A stretch of 64,000 nucleotides of DNA. It comes from Chenopodium formosanum (taxonomy: Eukaryota; Streptophyta; Magnoliopsida; Caryophyllales; Amaranthaceae). The stretch lies in the NCBI GenBank assembly GCA_024500155.1, contig CM044869.1, forward strand, positions 35,443,898 to 35,507,897, read 5' to 3'. The notes under the pieces were generated by a model that was not told the origin of the DNA, searched no databases, and saw only the letters and a list, made by a program, of their open reading frames with translations. The position numbers were made by a program, and so were the translations under genes. The stretch's first letter is position 1. Each line of letters opens with the position of its first letter. Shown piece after piece: positions 21,450 through 32,098 of this stretch.

Positions 21450-21772
21450 GAATAGCCGTTGTGTTAGGCTCTCAATTGATATGGGACATACACCGTTGTG
21501 TTAGCTTTTCCGTTGCATGAGGTGTCGTAATCATGTTTATTATAAAGTAGTAAGCTAATGCAATGGATAACTACTGCCGTTACATTAGGTATTGATCTAA
21601 CACAACGGTTCATTGGTGCTGTTGCATTAAGTTTCAAATGTCGTTGCATTAGGCCTATTGCCACGCCAGCAGATGCCACGATACAGGGCCGTTGCATTAG
21701 GCCTAATACAACGGATTTTGACGCCTAATGCGACGGATTTAGGGGTTGCATTAGCTCAAAAACGTAGTAGTG
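21450..21772 (-). repeat. CACTA right end and subterminal repeats
   Basis: At least ten copies of CCGTTGCATTAGG-like words occur in both orientations, for example AGCCGTTGTGTTAGGC, TCGTTGCATTAGGCC and GGCCGTTGCATTAGGCC, ending at GTAGTAGTG (21772). Confidence 0.88.
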
Positions 21773-23677
21773 TCATTTTTTCACTTTTGCCAAAGCAATT
21801 GAGTGTGCTTTACATTTTCTCATTTTTTAAATTTTTTTTTCACTTTATTAGATTTCCTCGTCTCTTTTAACTATGGACGACTTTTTTAACTTTAGATTTG
21901 CCTTTATTCACAAGATATTCACAACACAAACTCGCTTACATTATAATAACCAAATAATCAATCACATTCACCAAATACTCCAACAATAAAGACCAATTGC
22001 TTCAAAAAAAACCAAGGATGGAAACAAGAATGAAACAAAAGGCTCAAAAGCTAAAGATATGGCTTGAAAAGAAGGTATAAGGATCAAATGGTTAGCAAGA
22101 AGGAAAATGTAAACCCAAAACAAAGAATTGAAAACTAGCCTAGAAAAATAAAAATTACCACCCTAAAAAGATGCCTTTTTCCTTTCCAAATGGTTCGGTT
22201 GCGATCTCGGGAGATAAGAGTCAAATTCTAGATAAGGTAAGCAATAGTCAAGGATCCATGTGCCGCTCATTCAAGAAATGTTGATAGCAAGAAGAATAGA
22301 AACCTTACATGGTTGTAGCAAAAACTCACTATTAGTTTCAAATCCATTATAGGGAGCAACTCCTTCTTACCACAAACAAGTAGAATTCGGCTTCAAGGTC
22401 CCAAAAGGTCTAAACCACTACCTTAGCATACCTATCCTAGAATCAACCAAGCATACTCTCAAAACGTGTACACCGAAAATACATAGGAAATTATTCATTC
22501 AAAAGCAAAAGCTCAGATGGTATTATGTCAAATTCAAAGGCAAAACATCAAAAGAAAAACAAAATTAATGCCTCAAAATCATTTTTTTTAAAATTTTTGT
22601 GTTTTGTTTGTGTTTTTTTATTTTTTTTTTATTTATTTTCTCTTTTTTTTATAGAGAATTTTGAAAACAAAATGAAAGATAAGAAAAGGAAAAGAAAAGG
22701 AATAGAGATAGAAAGGCGAAAAGATGCATGCTAGACATTAAAAACCCAATTAACAAACAAGTGGTCATTCGACAACATCGTAATTGACCCTAAACACCCA
22801 TATGGTGTTAAAAAGCAAACATCCTCGAACCATTTAACTCACCCTAGACTAATCCTAATCTAAGCAATCAAGAAAGAAAAGGGTATAGAAAAGAAATAGA
22901 AAGATCTCACTGGGTAATCCAAGCAATGCTAATATAAAGAAACAAGGAGAATCATAAACCTTCACGATGCTCCAAAAAGAAAAAGCAAGAATTAAACGTC
23001 ATGTGAGAAATAAAAAGACTATATACAAAGAAAATTGTTAGTAACTTCCACGCTAAATCAAAATACAACTAAGCTGAAACAAGAATGATTATGGAACAGG
23101 AGATATAGAATGAAAGGAAGAAAATATACTCATCCATCCAGAAAATCAATCAACATTAGTAAAACATCCATCAACAACAAACCAAGAACACAACATCATC
23201 AGTAGACAGAAGCATAAAATCATAGCCGCAGTGAACCACAAAAGCAAAGGGGAAACCAAAGAAGCACACTCAATCATAAGGATACTCCCCCAAGCTTATT
23301 ATGAGCTACCCCCCCCCCCCCCAAAGCTAAAATCCTAACATCAAGTATGCATAAGAAACAATATTAATGCAAACACAAGCAAATAAGGGGGGTAGCTAAC
23401 ATGGTATCACTCGGCGCTATAGTTAGGGGTAGAATAGGTACTCCCCTCACCAACCTCGAAAAACAATCGTCTTACAACATCATCCACCTCCATAGGCGCC
23501 ATACCCTGCAACCTAATGTCTCTCCTTGCCTTATCCATAGCAAAGTAATAGGACCATTCATCTAGAGTAGGCTCACTCGAAAGTCCCCATCTACCAAAAG
23601 TCTTTGGATTAGGGAAAGGGTTAGGGTTAGCCTCTTATAGTCATAAGTGGCCGGGGTGGTCCCAAGAATAGCATTAG
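21773..23677 (-). mobile_element. Athila-like internal 3' region (family A), minus strand
   Basis: This continues the element cut by the CACTA insertion. On the minus strand, 22480 to 21790 matches the + strand at about 32870-33460 in the same order (CCTTGAAGCCG, ATGAGCGGCACATGGATCC, TCTCCCGAGATCG, ACTATGGACG). GTAGCTCATAATAAGCTTGG (near 23310-23287) is followed by a G-rich run, the Athila-type post-ORF phrase. Confidence 0.72.
23430..23640 (-). pseudogene. C-terminal fragment of an Athila 3' ORF
   Basis: On the minus strand one frame reads NPKTFGRWGLSSEPTLDEWS, YYFAMDKARRDIRLQGMAP and VVRRLFFEVGEGS, ending at TAG/TGA near 23430. It has no start here and stops just before the AAGCTTGGGGG phrase. 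It is in the place of the extra 3' ORF of Athila-like elements. Function unknown. Confidence 0.45.
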
Positions 23678-23781
23678 TGATAGGAATGATGTCCTTCGAA
23701 CAAGTGTATTATTCCGATAGAGGGTTCGGAATTATTAGAAAAGCTAATTATTCAGTGAAGTCAAGTGATCGGAATGCCTAG
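23678..23781 (+). repeat. Copia LTR 5' fragment (104 bp), + orientation
   Basis: Starts TGATAGGAATGATGTCC and runs to GGAATGCCTAG. The same 104 bases occur inverted at 26459-26562 and, in longer form, at the end of the LTR near 59345-59448 (also inverted). Confidence 0.8.
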
Positions 23782-26160
23782 ATCAAATACAATTTATACA
23801 ACCAAAACAAACCTAATATGAGTATAAGGCAAGCATAGGGGTCGAACCACAGGGAACGAATACACACCACCAAATGTTATCGACAACTAAGCTAGTCCGG
23901 AATAGGAGATAAGTAAGCTAAAGTCTAAAATGCTAAAATAAGAAATAAAACACTAAGGGAAACGGTTTAGGTATAGCATTCACTCAAACATAAACAAAGG
24001 CATAGAAGTTGAATTAATCATGAACTAAACATGCATGAATATCGATATAAGGGGTCCAATCTAGCCACCTTTCGGGGTCAATTGGCTTCTCCTAACATAG
24101 CCTTTATGTTCTCACATTAGAACCATATACTAGGAGGTGCAATCAAATAACAATCGATACAAATGAATCTTGCTAGCTCCGCTATCGCATCATCAAGCAA
24201 TACTTCACCCTCAATCAACTAATAACATGCATTTTGCAAGTAGATTGAAGAACATAAAACATATAAAGACTTTAATCACAAACAAATCAACTCCAAACCC
24301 TAAAACATGCTCAAGATCCAACTAAACCACAACCATCCCCTTAAGGGGGAAATCACTCACCAATCATGCTAACAAAAATATTAATTAATAAATAACCAAG
24401 CATAAACATGATTAACAAGCAATACTAACAACTAAAACACTAATCAAAAGAAAGCAAATAAAATAGAGGAGAGAAAGTTAGAAATTCTCATTGATTGAAT
24501 GTGAAAGTCTACAAGCAAGATGATCAATCTTCCTCTTCAAGATCCAAACTCAACAATGGTGAAACCCTCACTTTCTCTCTCTAAACTACTCTAATCCTAA
24601 GCTAAACCTAGAGAGAGAACCTTTCCTAAAACTAATTAAGAGAATAGAATAATAGTTGGTTGTAGAATAATTGTTGATTACCCCAAAAATAGGTATTTAT
24701 ACTAAACTAAGAAAATAGAAAAATAAAATAAGGGAAAATAGAATAAAGAAAGAAAATAAAATAAAACTAAAGAAGTAATAAGAAATAAGAAATAAGAAAT
24801 AAGAAATAAGAAATAAGAAAAGGAAAATAAATAAAAGGAAAAGGAAAACAAAAATAATAATAAAAAGAAGGCAAATCCCACCATAATCGTCTTCCTCTTT
24901 TATATTTGGCTGCTTGTTTCATCACCACCATTCATCAACCATCAACAACAATCATCAACGGTGATCATCAAGCATCATCTTTCATCTTCGATCGTGGCCG
25001 TTTAAACCTTCATTAAAAAACACGCGCAAGGCTTGTGAAACGGTTCGGTCGAATCGTGGGTTGGTGTGGCCGAACTATGGGTGTGTTCGATCGAACCATG
25101 GGTGTGTTCGATCACACCTCTTCAAATTAGAAAACTTCTAATGTTTCTGACTCTTTTAGCACTTCGACCGAACTCCTCAACGGTTTGCCCGAACCCGATC
25201 AATTTGCAATTTACACTTATTTTGGCTGTTGCTTGATTGTAATTGGTGGTTTGGGGTAGTCTGGAATTGGTGCGCAAAGGTAATTTGGTTCGGTTTAATT
25301 GGTGAAGGAGGCAGCAGTAGCAGTGCGGGGTTGCTGTTGTTGCGGTTTGTACGAAAACAAGAGGAGTTGCGGTGATTTGGTATTTTGTTGCTGTGCGCGA
25401 AGGGTGGACGGAGGAGGTGGTTAGTGGCTGTGACTGTTGGTGATTGAGAATGGTGGTGCGGCTGGTGGTTTCGGTGGTAAGGTGATGTGAGAGATGATTA
25501 AGGGCAGTAGGGGCTGCTCTGTGGTTTGGGTTGCAACAGAGATTGATGTGGGCTGGTGGTGGTTATGGAGGCAGCTGCGGTGATTGTGAAGGGGGTAATT
25601 AAGGTGGCAGGTGGTTGATTTGAGTGTGCAAAGGTGGGAAGATCGAGGGAGTAGGGGAGTTCTGATTGGTGGATTGGGCTGTGATTGTGGTGGTTACGGT
25701 GGATGCAGGGGATTCGAATGTTGTGGTGATGGTTAAGGGATAGTGTGGTGGTGGATAATGGTGGCAGCAAGCTAAGGTGTTTGGTGGTTGCGGGAGTTTG
25801 AGGGTATTGTTGACTCCAAACCGAGACTTAAACTCACTTCATTTGAACTTTGTAGCACATGCCTCGAACCCACATGCCTCGAACTCATGAGCATTCGCCT
25901 ACACAAAACACGAATCGAGGGGAGAAATGGGACAAATAAGATAAATAAAATAGAGATAAATAAACTAAAATAAAATAAAATACGAAATAAAACTAAAACT
26001 AATAAAATCAACCAAATAAACTAAAACATGCCAAAATTACCAAAATAAACAAGAAACGTTATTAAAGAGAAAACAACAGAATAAAAGAGAAAAATATGAG
26101 AAAACAAGCATGAAAACATCTAAACACTACCCCTAGGAGTGACATAAATTTCACTCATCA
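23782..26160 (-). repeat. Athila-like LTR (family B), minus strand, 3' end truncated
   Basis: On the minus strand it begins TGATGAGTGAAATTTATGTC (from 26160). Near its end it has GTTCCCTGTGGTTCGACCCC and TATAAATTG, equivalent to the end of the 29090 LTR, but the last ~50 bases are replaced by the copia fragment at 23781. The middle holds GAGAGAGAAAGTGAGGGTTTC-like leader DNA. ORFs inside (25498-26011) are low-complexity artefacts. Confidence 0.7.
24776..24821. repeat. Heptamer tandem repeat (AATAAGA)6
   Basis: Six units of AATAAGA within an A-rich part of the family B LTR. Confidence 0.9.
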
Positions 26161-26562
26161 CATTCGGTTTGCTTAGGGCATTTCGATTTTAGGGGTATTT
26201 TGGTAATTTGTTAATTAATTATAGATTTTACCGTCTCGTCTTTTATTAATTTGACTCGACTTGCGACGCTCGGTCTCGACGCTCCTAGCTCGATTTTCGA
26301 CTTCTAAATATATAATACTCGTGCGACTTATTAATTCCTTCCGGATTAATTCGTTGTATCGGATCGTTAGTTGCTTGGGTGTGACCTGAAGGATTCAGTC
26401 AAGATTAAGCTATAATATTAATTATGAATTAATATTACTAATCGGAAGCGGCCTCCAACTAGGCATTCCGATCACTTTGACGTCACTGAATAATTAGCTT
26501 TCTAATAATTTCGAACCCTCTATCGGAATAATACACTTGTTCAAAGGACACCATTCCTATTA
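26161..26562 (-). repeat. Copia LTR fragment, minus orientation
   Basis: Matches the LTR at about 59080-59448 along its length (TTGGGTGTGACC, TTCAGTCAAGATTAAGCT, CTAGGCATTCCGATCACTT, ATCGGAATAATACACTT). On the minus strand it starts TAATAGGAATGG, one base off the TG start. The other end is cut at the family B LTR. Confidence 0.78.
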
Positions 26563-27530
26563 GATCTAAACGCCACACATGCAATAAATGTAGAAGGCTA
26601 GAACAATATAGATACATCCTCACAAGAATGACGGTAGTCGAATAGCAAAAATCACCTTTAAAGCTTCAACAAGCTAGAGTGCGACAAGGAAGGAGTATAA
26701 AAGTAATAGGAGGCAATTAAGCATATAATTCCCAATCGACAAACAAAGATCGTTCGGCATCATACCAATGATCACCAGATTTCATAGTCTCAAATGAAAA
26801 CAACCTCGAACAATCAACTCCATCCTATTCTAAGTAACTATGCACACCAAAGGAAATAAAAGAAGTTAAGGAACGGTCTCACTGAATGCCGCTTGAATTA
26901 GAAGACAAGACAATTATGCAATCTCACCTAGGTCTCCGGAGCTTGAATCGCTCCTAGCCCTTCTCTTGTGTCTCCTTACTTTAAGCGACAATAAGAGTGA
27001 GAAAAAACGAAAGAAACTACAACTAAACCAGAAAAGTTAGTAAACAAAGAAAAATATCAAAGTTATAAACAAAAAGAAAATGAAGAATCAAAAAGCTATA
27101 TACAAAGTTTGGATCAAGGGAATTTGGATTATTAGGAGTTTGGATTTTTCTCAGTAAGAGCACCTTCGTCTACACAAACGCTTAAAACTTGTCAAATTAA
27201 CATTAGAAACTCATCATCAAAATCTCGAAATCATCATGCAAAATCATCATCAAAATCATCAAAGAAATCATCGTAAAAATCAAGAAACATAACAACAACC
27301 AACATCAATAAGGTTAGAACCAACCAATGATGCAAAATTTACCACCCAAAATAGAATTCCCCCACACTAGCATGCCACTATACCTTCCCCCACACCACAC
27401 AAGAACATCCCTTTGCAACTTACACCCCCCACACTAAAATAAAGCACCATACTCGGTGTGACACATAAAAAACCATGGGAAAGGGGAGTAAAGGGGAAAA
27501 TAAAGCAATCAAGAGGGGGGGGAGCTAGTG
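26563..27530 (-). mobile_element. Athila-like 3' non-coding region, third copy
   Basis: No coding frame. C-rich blocks (for example TTCCCCCACACTAG near 27357) read on the minus strand as GTGGGGGAA, the usual phrase after Athila 3' ORFs. Parts resemble 22740-22990. Confidence 0.5.
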
Positions 27531-28405
27531 GCTATTAGGGCTGGCTCCATCATCATGCCCATCACCCACTGAATCATATGAAAACCCGTTCGGGGGGACA
27601 CCATGAGGGTCTCAACCATCGGTGAAATCGTGGGGCCAACCGTAGTGACCTTGAAAGAGGTCTTGTTGCCATTGAGGCAACAGGTCAAAGCACGGGGTTG
27701 TCGAAGAGGGTCAGGGTGAGAAGGATCAATATATGGGTAGTTGGGGTCACCCCTAAACTCACTCCCATCCGGGGCAGTGTAATCATACCTGGTCTCCGTC
27801 GGGTAGTCTATTCAGGGGACATCAAGGGAGGAAGGCCCTTGACAATAGGGCAAAGTAGGGTGTGATCCACTCCATTGAGGGACCGTGCCTTGTTGGGGTG
27901 ACCAATAAGGATAATTGACCGGGGGGGGGGTGACCTCAACTCTCTCCACGGCTGCACCATAAAGAGCTTGAGTTTGCATGAACATACCTTATTGGTTTTC
28001 AAGTATGCTTTGCATGCCAAGTTGCATGCTCATCATTTGTTGCTCAAGGCTACTCATGCCTTGTTGATGTTGATGTTGTTGATGGTGATGATAATGTTGT
28101 TGTTGTTGTTGTTGTTGTTGTCGTCGTTGTTGTTATTGTTGTTGTTGATGTTGTTGTTGATGTAGATGTTGTTGTTGTCGTCGTCGTCGTCGTTGTTGTT
28201 GTAGTTGTTGATGTTGTTGTCCTTCTTCTTCTTCTTCTTCTTCTTCTTCTTCTTCTTCTTCTTCTTCTTCTTCTTCTTCTTCTTTTTCTTCTTCTTCTGC
28301 TTCCTCGCCAACTATCATATTCCTTGCTCCTCCCAAGGCGGTAAGCAACACACCATTATCTTTGGGAATCATCCATACATTCCTAGCATCCCACCCTCAA
28401 TGTGA
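27531..28405 (-). pseudogene. Athila-type 3' ORF with poly-Glu and poly-Gln tracts
   Basis: The minus-strand frame from 28372 (MIPKDNGVLLTALGGARNMI) runs through a pure Glu tract from a CTT repeat (28222-28298) and a Gln/Arg/His tract from a TTG/TCG repeat (28065-28221). It then reads MSSLEQQMMSMQLGMQSILE, a stop, and ALYGAAVERVEVTPPPVNYP with WSPQQGTVPQWSGSHPTLPY. The coding frame holds across the microsatellites. It looks like the extra 3' ORF of an Athila-type element; no function known. Confidence 0.5.
28065..28298. repeat. Compound (TTG/TCG)n and (CTT)n microsatellite
   Basis: TTG triplets with TCG and TGA variants up to 28221, then about 22 CTT units to 28290 with one TTT. Both keep the triplet frame of the minus-strand ORF. 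Confidence 0.95.
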
Positions 28406-28406
28406 C

Positions 28407-28640
28407 AGCAAAGTCGCGTGGTGACAGAGTCATCGTCTAGCGACAGACTCTATTGTCTTGCGCCACGTTCTTCCAATACCGAGCCAGAATTCTACCTTCT
28501 TGTTTTGACCAATTCTAGTACTGTTTGCTCGATTCTACTTCCTAATTGAGTTTTTCTCACTTTTCTGAACCCATATGTGTTCTACATATGGCCATAAACC
28601 TTTGGGAATTCACGCTCCATCTACCCAATCGAACGCTCAT
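28407..28640 (+). repeat. 234-bp dispersed repeat, copy 1
   Basis: Shared with 41944-42177 at the same length (GTCGCGTGG, AATACCGAGCCAGAA, GGGAATTCAC, CAATCGAACGCTCAT). It contains a hairpin, CCATATGT-gttct-ACATATGG. Probably part of a gypsy leader or LTR; I cannot place it in a known element. Confidence 0.8.
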
Positions 28641-29089
28641 GGCAACGAAGGGTACATCCGAGTTTGTGAATTCACCAAACCGTGGAAGCAAGTTTAACTT
28701 GCGGGGTCCCATCCACACGCACCAACCCTTCCAAAGGTAAGGCTTCTACATGGTGCATCCAAACTCATAACCATGGACCCTCTTTGACTAACCTTTATCC
28801 TTAAACTTTAGAGAACTAGAGCCATGGTTAGGTTGCAAACTCATTGCATCATATTGTGCCTACTTGACTACTTGTGCATCTCTTGTTTGTGCATATTTAC
28901 TCTAACCTTTTGTTTGACTTGTGTTTGAGTCTAAATAAACTAATTAATGACTAAAGGACTTTGCTTAATTAATTAACCAATAAATATGAGTTTTTTAAAG
29001 TCTAAATATATTGATTGAACTTGACTTAGTACGTCTATAGGAATTTCCCTCTAAGCTAGAATACTGGAAACAGACCTAAACTGACGTTT
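28641..29089. other. Unassigned spacer
   Basis: AT-rich DNA left of an Athila LTR. I see no coding frame or repeat beyond homopolymer runs. Confidence 0.5.
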
Positions 29090-30637
29090 TGATGGGTGTC
29101 ATAAATGGCACCCATTTTATGAGTATTTAGGTTGTTTTTACCTTTTTTTCATAGCTTTTCTTCTTAATAAATGCTTAGTTTTATGCTTTAGGTCTTTGTT
29201 TTACCTTTTCTCTCTTATTTTGTGGTTTTGTGCATTTCTATGGTTTTTCTAGTCTTTTCTCCTTTATTTGCTCTATTTTCGTGGTTGTAGGTATTGTACA
29301 AGGTTCGGGTCTTGATATGGATGGATTACTAAGGTGGAAGATGCTTTTGGAGCAAGCTCATGGCAATAGGAAAGCTCAAGATGCAAGGAAGTGGATTCTC
29401 CAAGTTCTAGCTCTTGAGCTCTCAAGCCGTGCTCTCATGAAGATGGGGTGTTGAACCCATTGTCAAGTGCTTTTGAAACTGCCACTCTTAGTGTTCATCA
29501 TCATCATTCGGTGCGCTCATTTGAAGCCATTAGCGAACGCACGAAGCCTTGAGAAGAGCCGAAGAAACCCAAAGGAGCGCGGGCGCGCAACCCAACGGGC
29601 GCGGGGGCGCAACCCTGGGTCCCTGCTTTGCTCGGTTTCGTTTCGTGCCTCCTATAAATATCTACTTGTAACTCGATTTTTGAGAAGGGAATTAGAAAAG
29701 TAGAATTAGAATTAGAATTCATAATTTTAGCTTAGTTGAGAGCTTCTCTCTCTAGTTTTAGGGTTAGTTTAGGAGTAGATTTAGAGAGAGAAAGTGAGGA
29801 ATTTCAATGGTGATTGAGAGATTGAAGATTCAATGGTGAAAATTGTGTTGAAGATCTTCTCTATTATCAATGAGCATTTTTAGCTCTATCTCATTTTATT
29901 GCTTTGTTTAATATTCATGTTTGTTTGGATTGATTTTGATGTTTGATGCCTGATTAGTGTAGTTATTCTTGATATTTTGTTGATTCTTGATTTCCTTAGT
30001 TGTTAGTTGATTAGATGATAATGTTAGAGTAGTTGTTTGGCTAGAGATTGGGTAAAACTTGTATGATTGATTGATTGTACTTAATTTGGGGATTGTGTTG
30101 ATTAATTGTTGAGATTAAAGTGATTAATGGAACTTGTGCATGTGTGTAATTCGATTAGGCCTTGAGAATTATGCTAAATTGCATTGTGAGTCTACATTGA
30201 TATGGACCATTGATTTGTAGCTCACAATTGTCGATTGAGTTTGGTTAGTGACGTTCCTAGTTAGAGTCGTTCGTAGTTAGCGCTAGTTAGACCTCTAGGA
30301 GATAGCTTGTTGAGCTCTTTTGATTGCTCTTACCATTAGTCTTGCAACCTTTGATTTGCATATTGTTCCCGAGTTGCTACAATTATCATGATTACTTGTT
30401 GATCCCCATTCCCTAGTGTTTTATTTGTTTGGTTGTTTGTTTGTTAGTTGTTAGTGTTCTCACTTATCTTTGGCTTCGACCTAGCTTAGGCGCATAATTG
30501 AGAGCGCTTGAACATTACTGTTCCTTTGGGTTCGACCCTTGACTTGCCTCTATACTTGTATTTAGGTTTGTTAAGTGTTTATAAATTTAGTTTGACTGAG
30601 GGAGGATTAGTCAACGACCTACATTTTCCCTACGTCA
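29090..30637 (+). repeat. Athila-like 5' LTR (family C)
   Basis: TGATGGGTGTCATAAATGGC to TCCCTACGTCA, 1,548 bp. The same LTR, inverted, is a solo LTR at 53344-54907. The primer site follows three bases later. Confidence 0.9.
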
Positions 30638-30640
30638 AAA

Positions 30641-30658
30641 TGGCGTCGTTGTCGGGGA
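30641..30658 (+). promoter_or_regulatory. Primer-binding site, tRNA-Asp type
   Basis: TGGCGTCGTTGTCGGGGA matches the Athila-type primer site (TGGCGCCGTTGCCGGGGA, tRNA-Asp) at all but two positions. Confidence 0.85.
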
Positions 30659-30754
30659 ACGGTGTCTATGTTTGAGTGTTTTTGATTGCTTGAGTCTAGG
30701 TCTTTGTATATACTTTTCTTTTATTTGATTTTTGCATGTTTTGAAAGAAAAAAA

Positions 30755-32098
30755 ATGGAAAGTACCTTGTTTTCTCAATTTGAGAATTAGCCATTTTGGG
30801 TGTACTTTATTAGACTAGAGAACTTCATTAGTTACCATGGTTGTGATCTTTGGGAGGCTTGCGAGATTTGTTATCATGATTTGAAAGAACAAACTAGAGA
30901 CATTATTGAAAGCATGTTTAATGGTAGATTTCGAGCATTGTCAATCGATGATGCTAGGGACTTTTATGCATGGTTTGCTAGAGATATTTATGATCATGGT
31001 CATGGTTATTCAAATGTTTCTATTGATAATTTTGATGTTCCATGTTCCATGTATGATGAATCTTGCATGCCTACTTGTGCCCCCATCCCCCATTTTGATG
31101 ATGCCACTCATATCTCTAATGTTGATCCGCGAATGCTTGTACATGATTCCTTTCCCCATGATGCTCCTCAATGTTCTTCACCTTTCCAATCTTTAGAATC
31201 TAGCTTTGAGTCTCCTCATGAGATGAGATATTTGGAGATTATGAGAAGCCAAATGGAAATGTTGAAAAAGTTGGAAGAGAGTAATGAGGACGTTCTTAGG
31301 AGGAATGAGGAGATGAGAAATGAATTGTCATCAATGTTGAATGTAAATGAAGTTTCTACCACATTGGTAGATATGGAAGATGATGATGATTGTTTTGGTA
31401 GCTCCAAAATGTGTGAGGAGGATGTTAGAGAGCCTATGAGTGAGGAAAAGGGTGTAGAGATGGATGTTCCTAAAGAGAGTTTGCATTTTGAACCTCCTTC
31501 CCAATTTGAATTTCGTTCCATTGAGCTTTTAGATAGAGTTGAAGAGAAAATAAAATTTTTGGCTTCTCTTAATGTTGAGGAAATGGTAATTCAAGTTATG
31601 AAGGATGGGACATTACAATTTTTGAAGTGTGGAGATGTTGTGAGGAAAGAGAGAGATAATGAGGAGGATGAAGTAGTTTTCATGGGAGATTGGATGTTTG
31701 AGGGTGATGAGGACCAAGAGTTCTTGAGTGTTGAAAAACCAATTGGAGAGTCAATTCCCCCACCCACTTCCCTTGATGGTGATTTCATTCCTCCATTCCT
31801 TTATTTTGAATACCAATCTTCTTCCACCCCATCTCCTTTGCATGATAACCATGGTTGCTTTGAGGAGAATGTGATTGAGAATGAGCTTAATTTGAATGAT
31901 GATGAGTTGGAGGAGAACCCTTTGGATGTGAGTTCATTGGATGGGAGAGCTTATGTTTCTATGGTAAGTGGTGTAAGTGAGCAACTAATTCCTATTCCTT
32001 CACCTTACACCTCATTTTCAAGAAAGCTTGATCTTGTTCCCTCCTATCCCATGTCATTACCTTCTTTTCTCAAATCCCTCCTCTTGAAGAGCCTTTAG
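30755..32098 (+). pseudogene. Unrecognised acidic ORF of non-autonomous Athila-like element, possible gag remnant
   Basis: An ATG at 30755 starts the frame, which meets TAG at 30788-30790 and is then open for 435 codons to 32098. The first part (LKEQTRDIIESMFNGRFRAL, then DDARDFYAWFARDIYDHG) resembles, weakly, the C-terminal helix region of plant gypsy gag (…TR.II….G…..A…). Next come a coiled-coil-like block (EIMRSQMEMLKKLEESNEDV) and long acidic runs. No zinc knuckle or enzyme motif. The rest of the protein is not one I recognise; it may be a structural protein packaged by a helper element. Confidence 0.6.

Larger units (their letters stand above)
12571..21772. mobile_element. CACTA (En/Spm-type) DNA transposon with nested chromovirus
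   Basis: The ends are inverted: CACTTCTACAGTTTTTATCA from 12571, and on the minus strand CACTACTACGTTTTTGAGC from 21772. A 3-bp duplication TCA flanks both sides (12568-12570 and 21773-21775), as expected for CACTA. Subterminal copies of CCGTTGCATTAGG-like words stand at both ends. Without the nested retroelement (14739-20363 plus one 5-bp repeat) the transposon is about 3.6 kb. I see no transposase, so it is non-autonomous. Confidence 0.9.

Noticed and set aside
23306..23324. C13-type homopolymer as a telomere or regulatory signal
   Set aside because: It lies in the C-rich (G-rich on the minus strand) phrase after an Athila ORF and is explained by slippage.
28063..28300. CRISPR-like array
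   Set aside because: Triplet microsatellites without spacers, in plant DNA.
28054..28405. ORFs with poly-Lys, poly-Asn or poly-Phe across the microsatellite
   Set aside because: Other-frame readings of the CTT/TTG repeats; only the frame with Glu/Gln tracts continues into protein-like sequence on both sides.
29230..29703. Short + strand ORFs repeated as minus ORFs at 54247-54766
   Set aside because: They are shared only because both sites are copies of the same Athila LTR; no motif and no support as genes.
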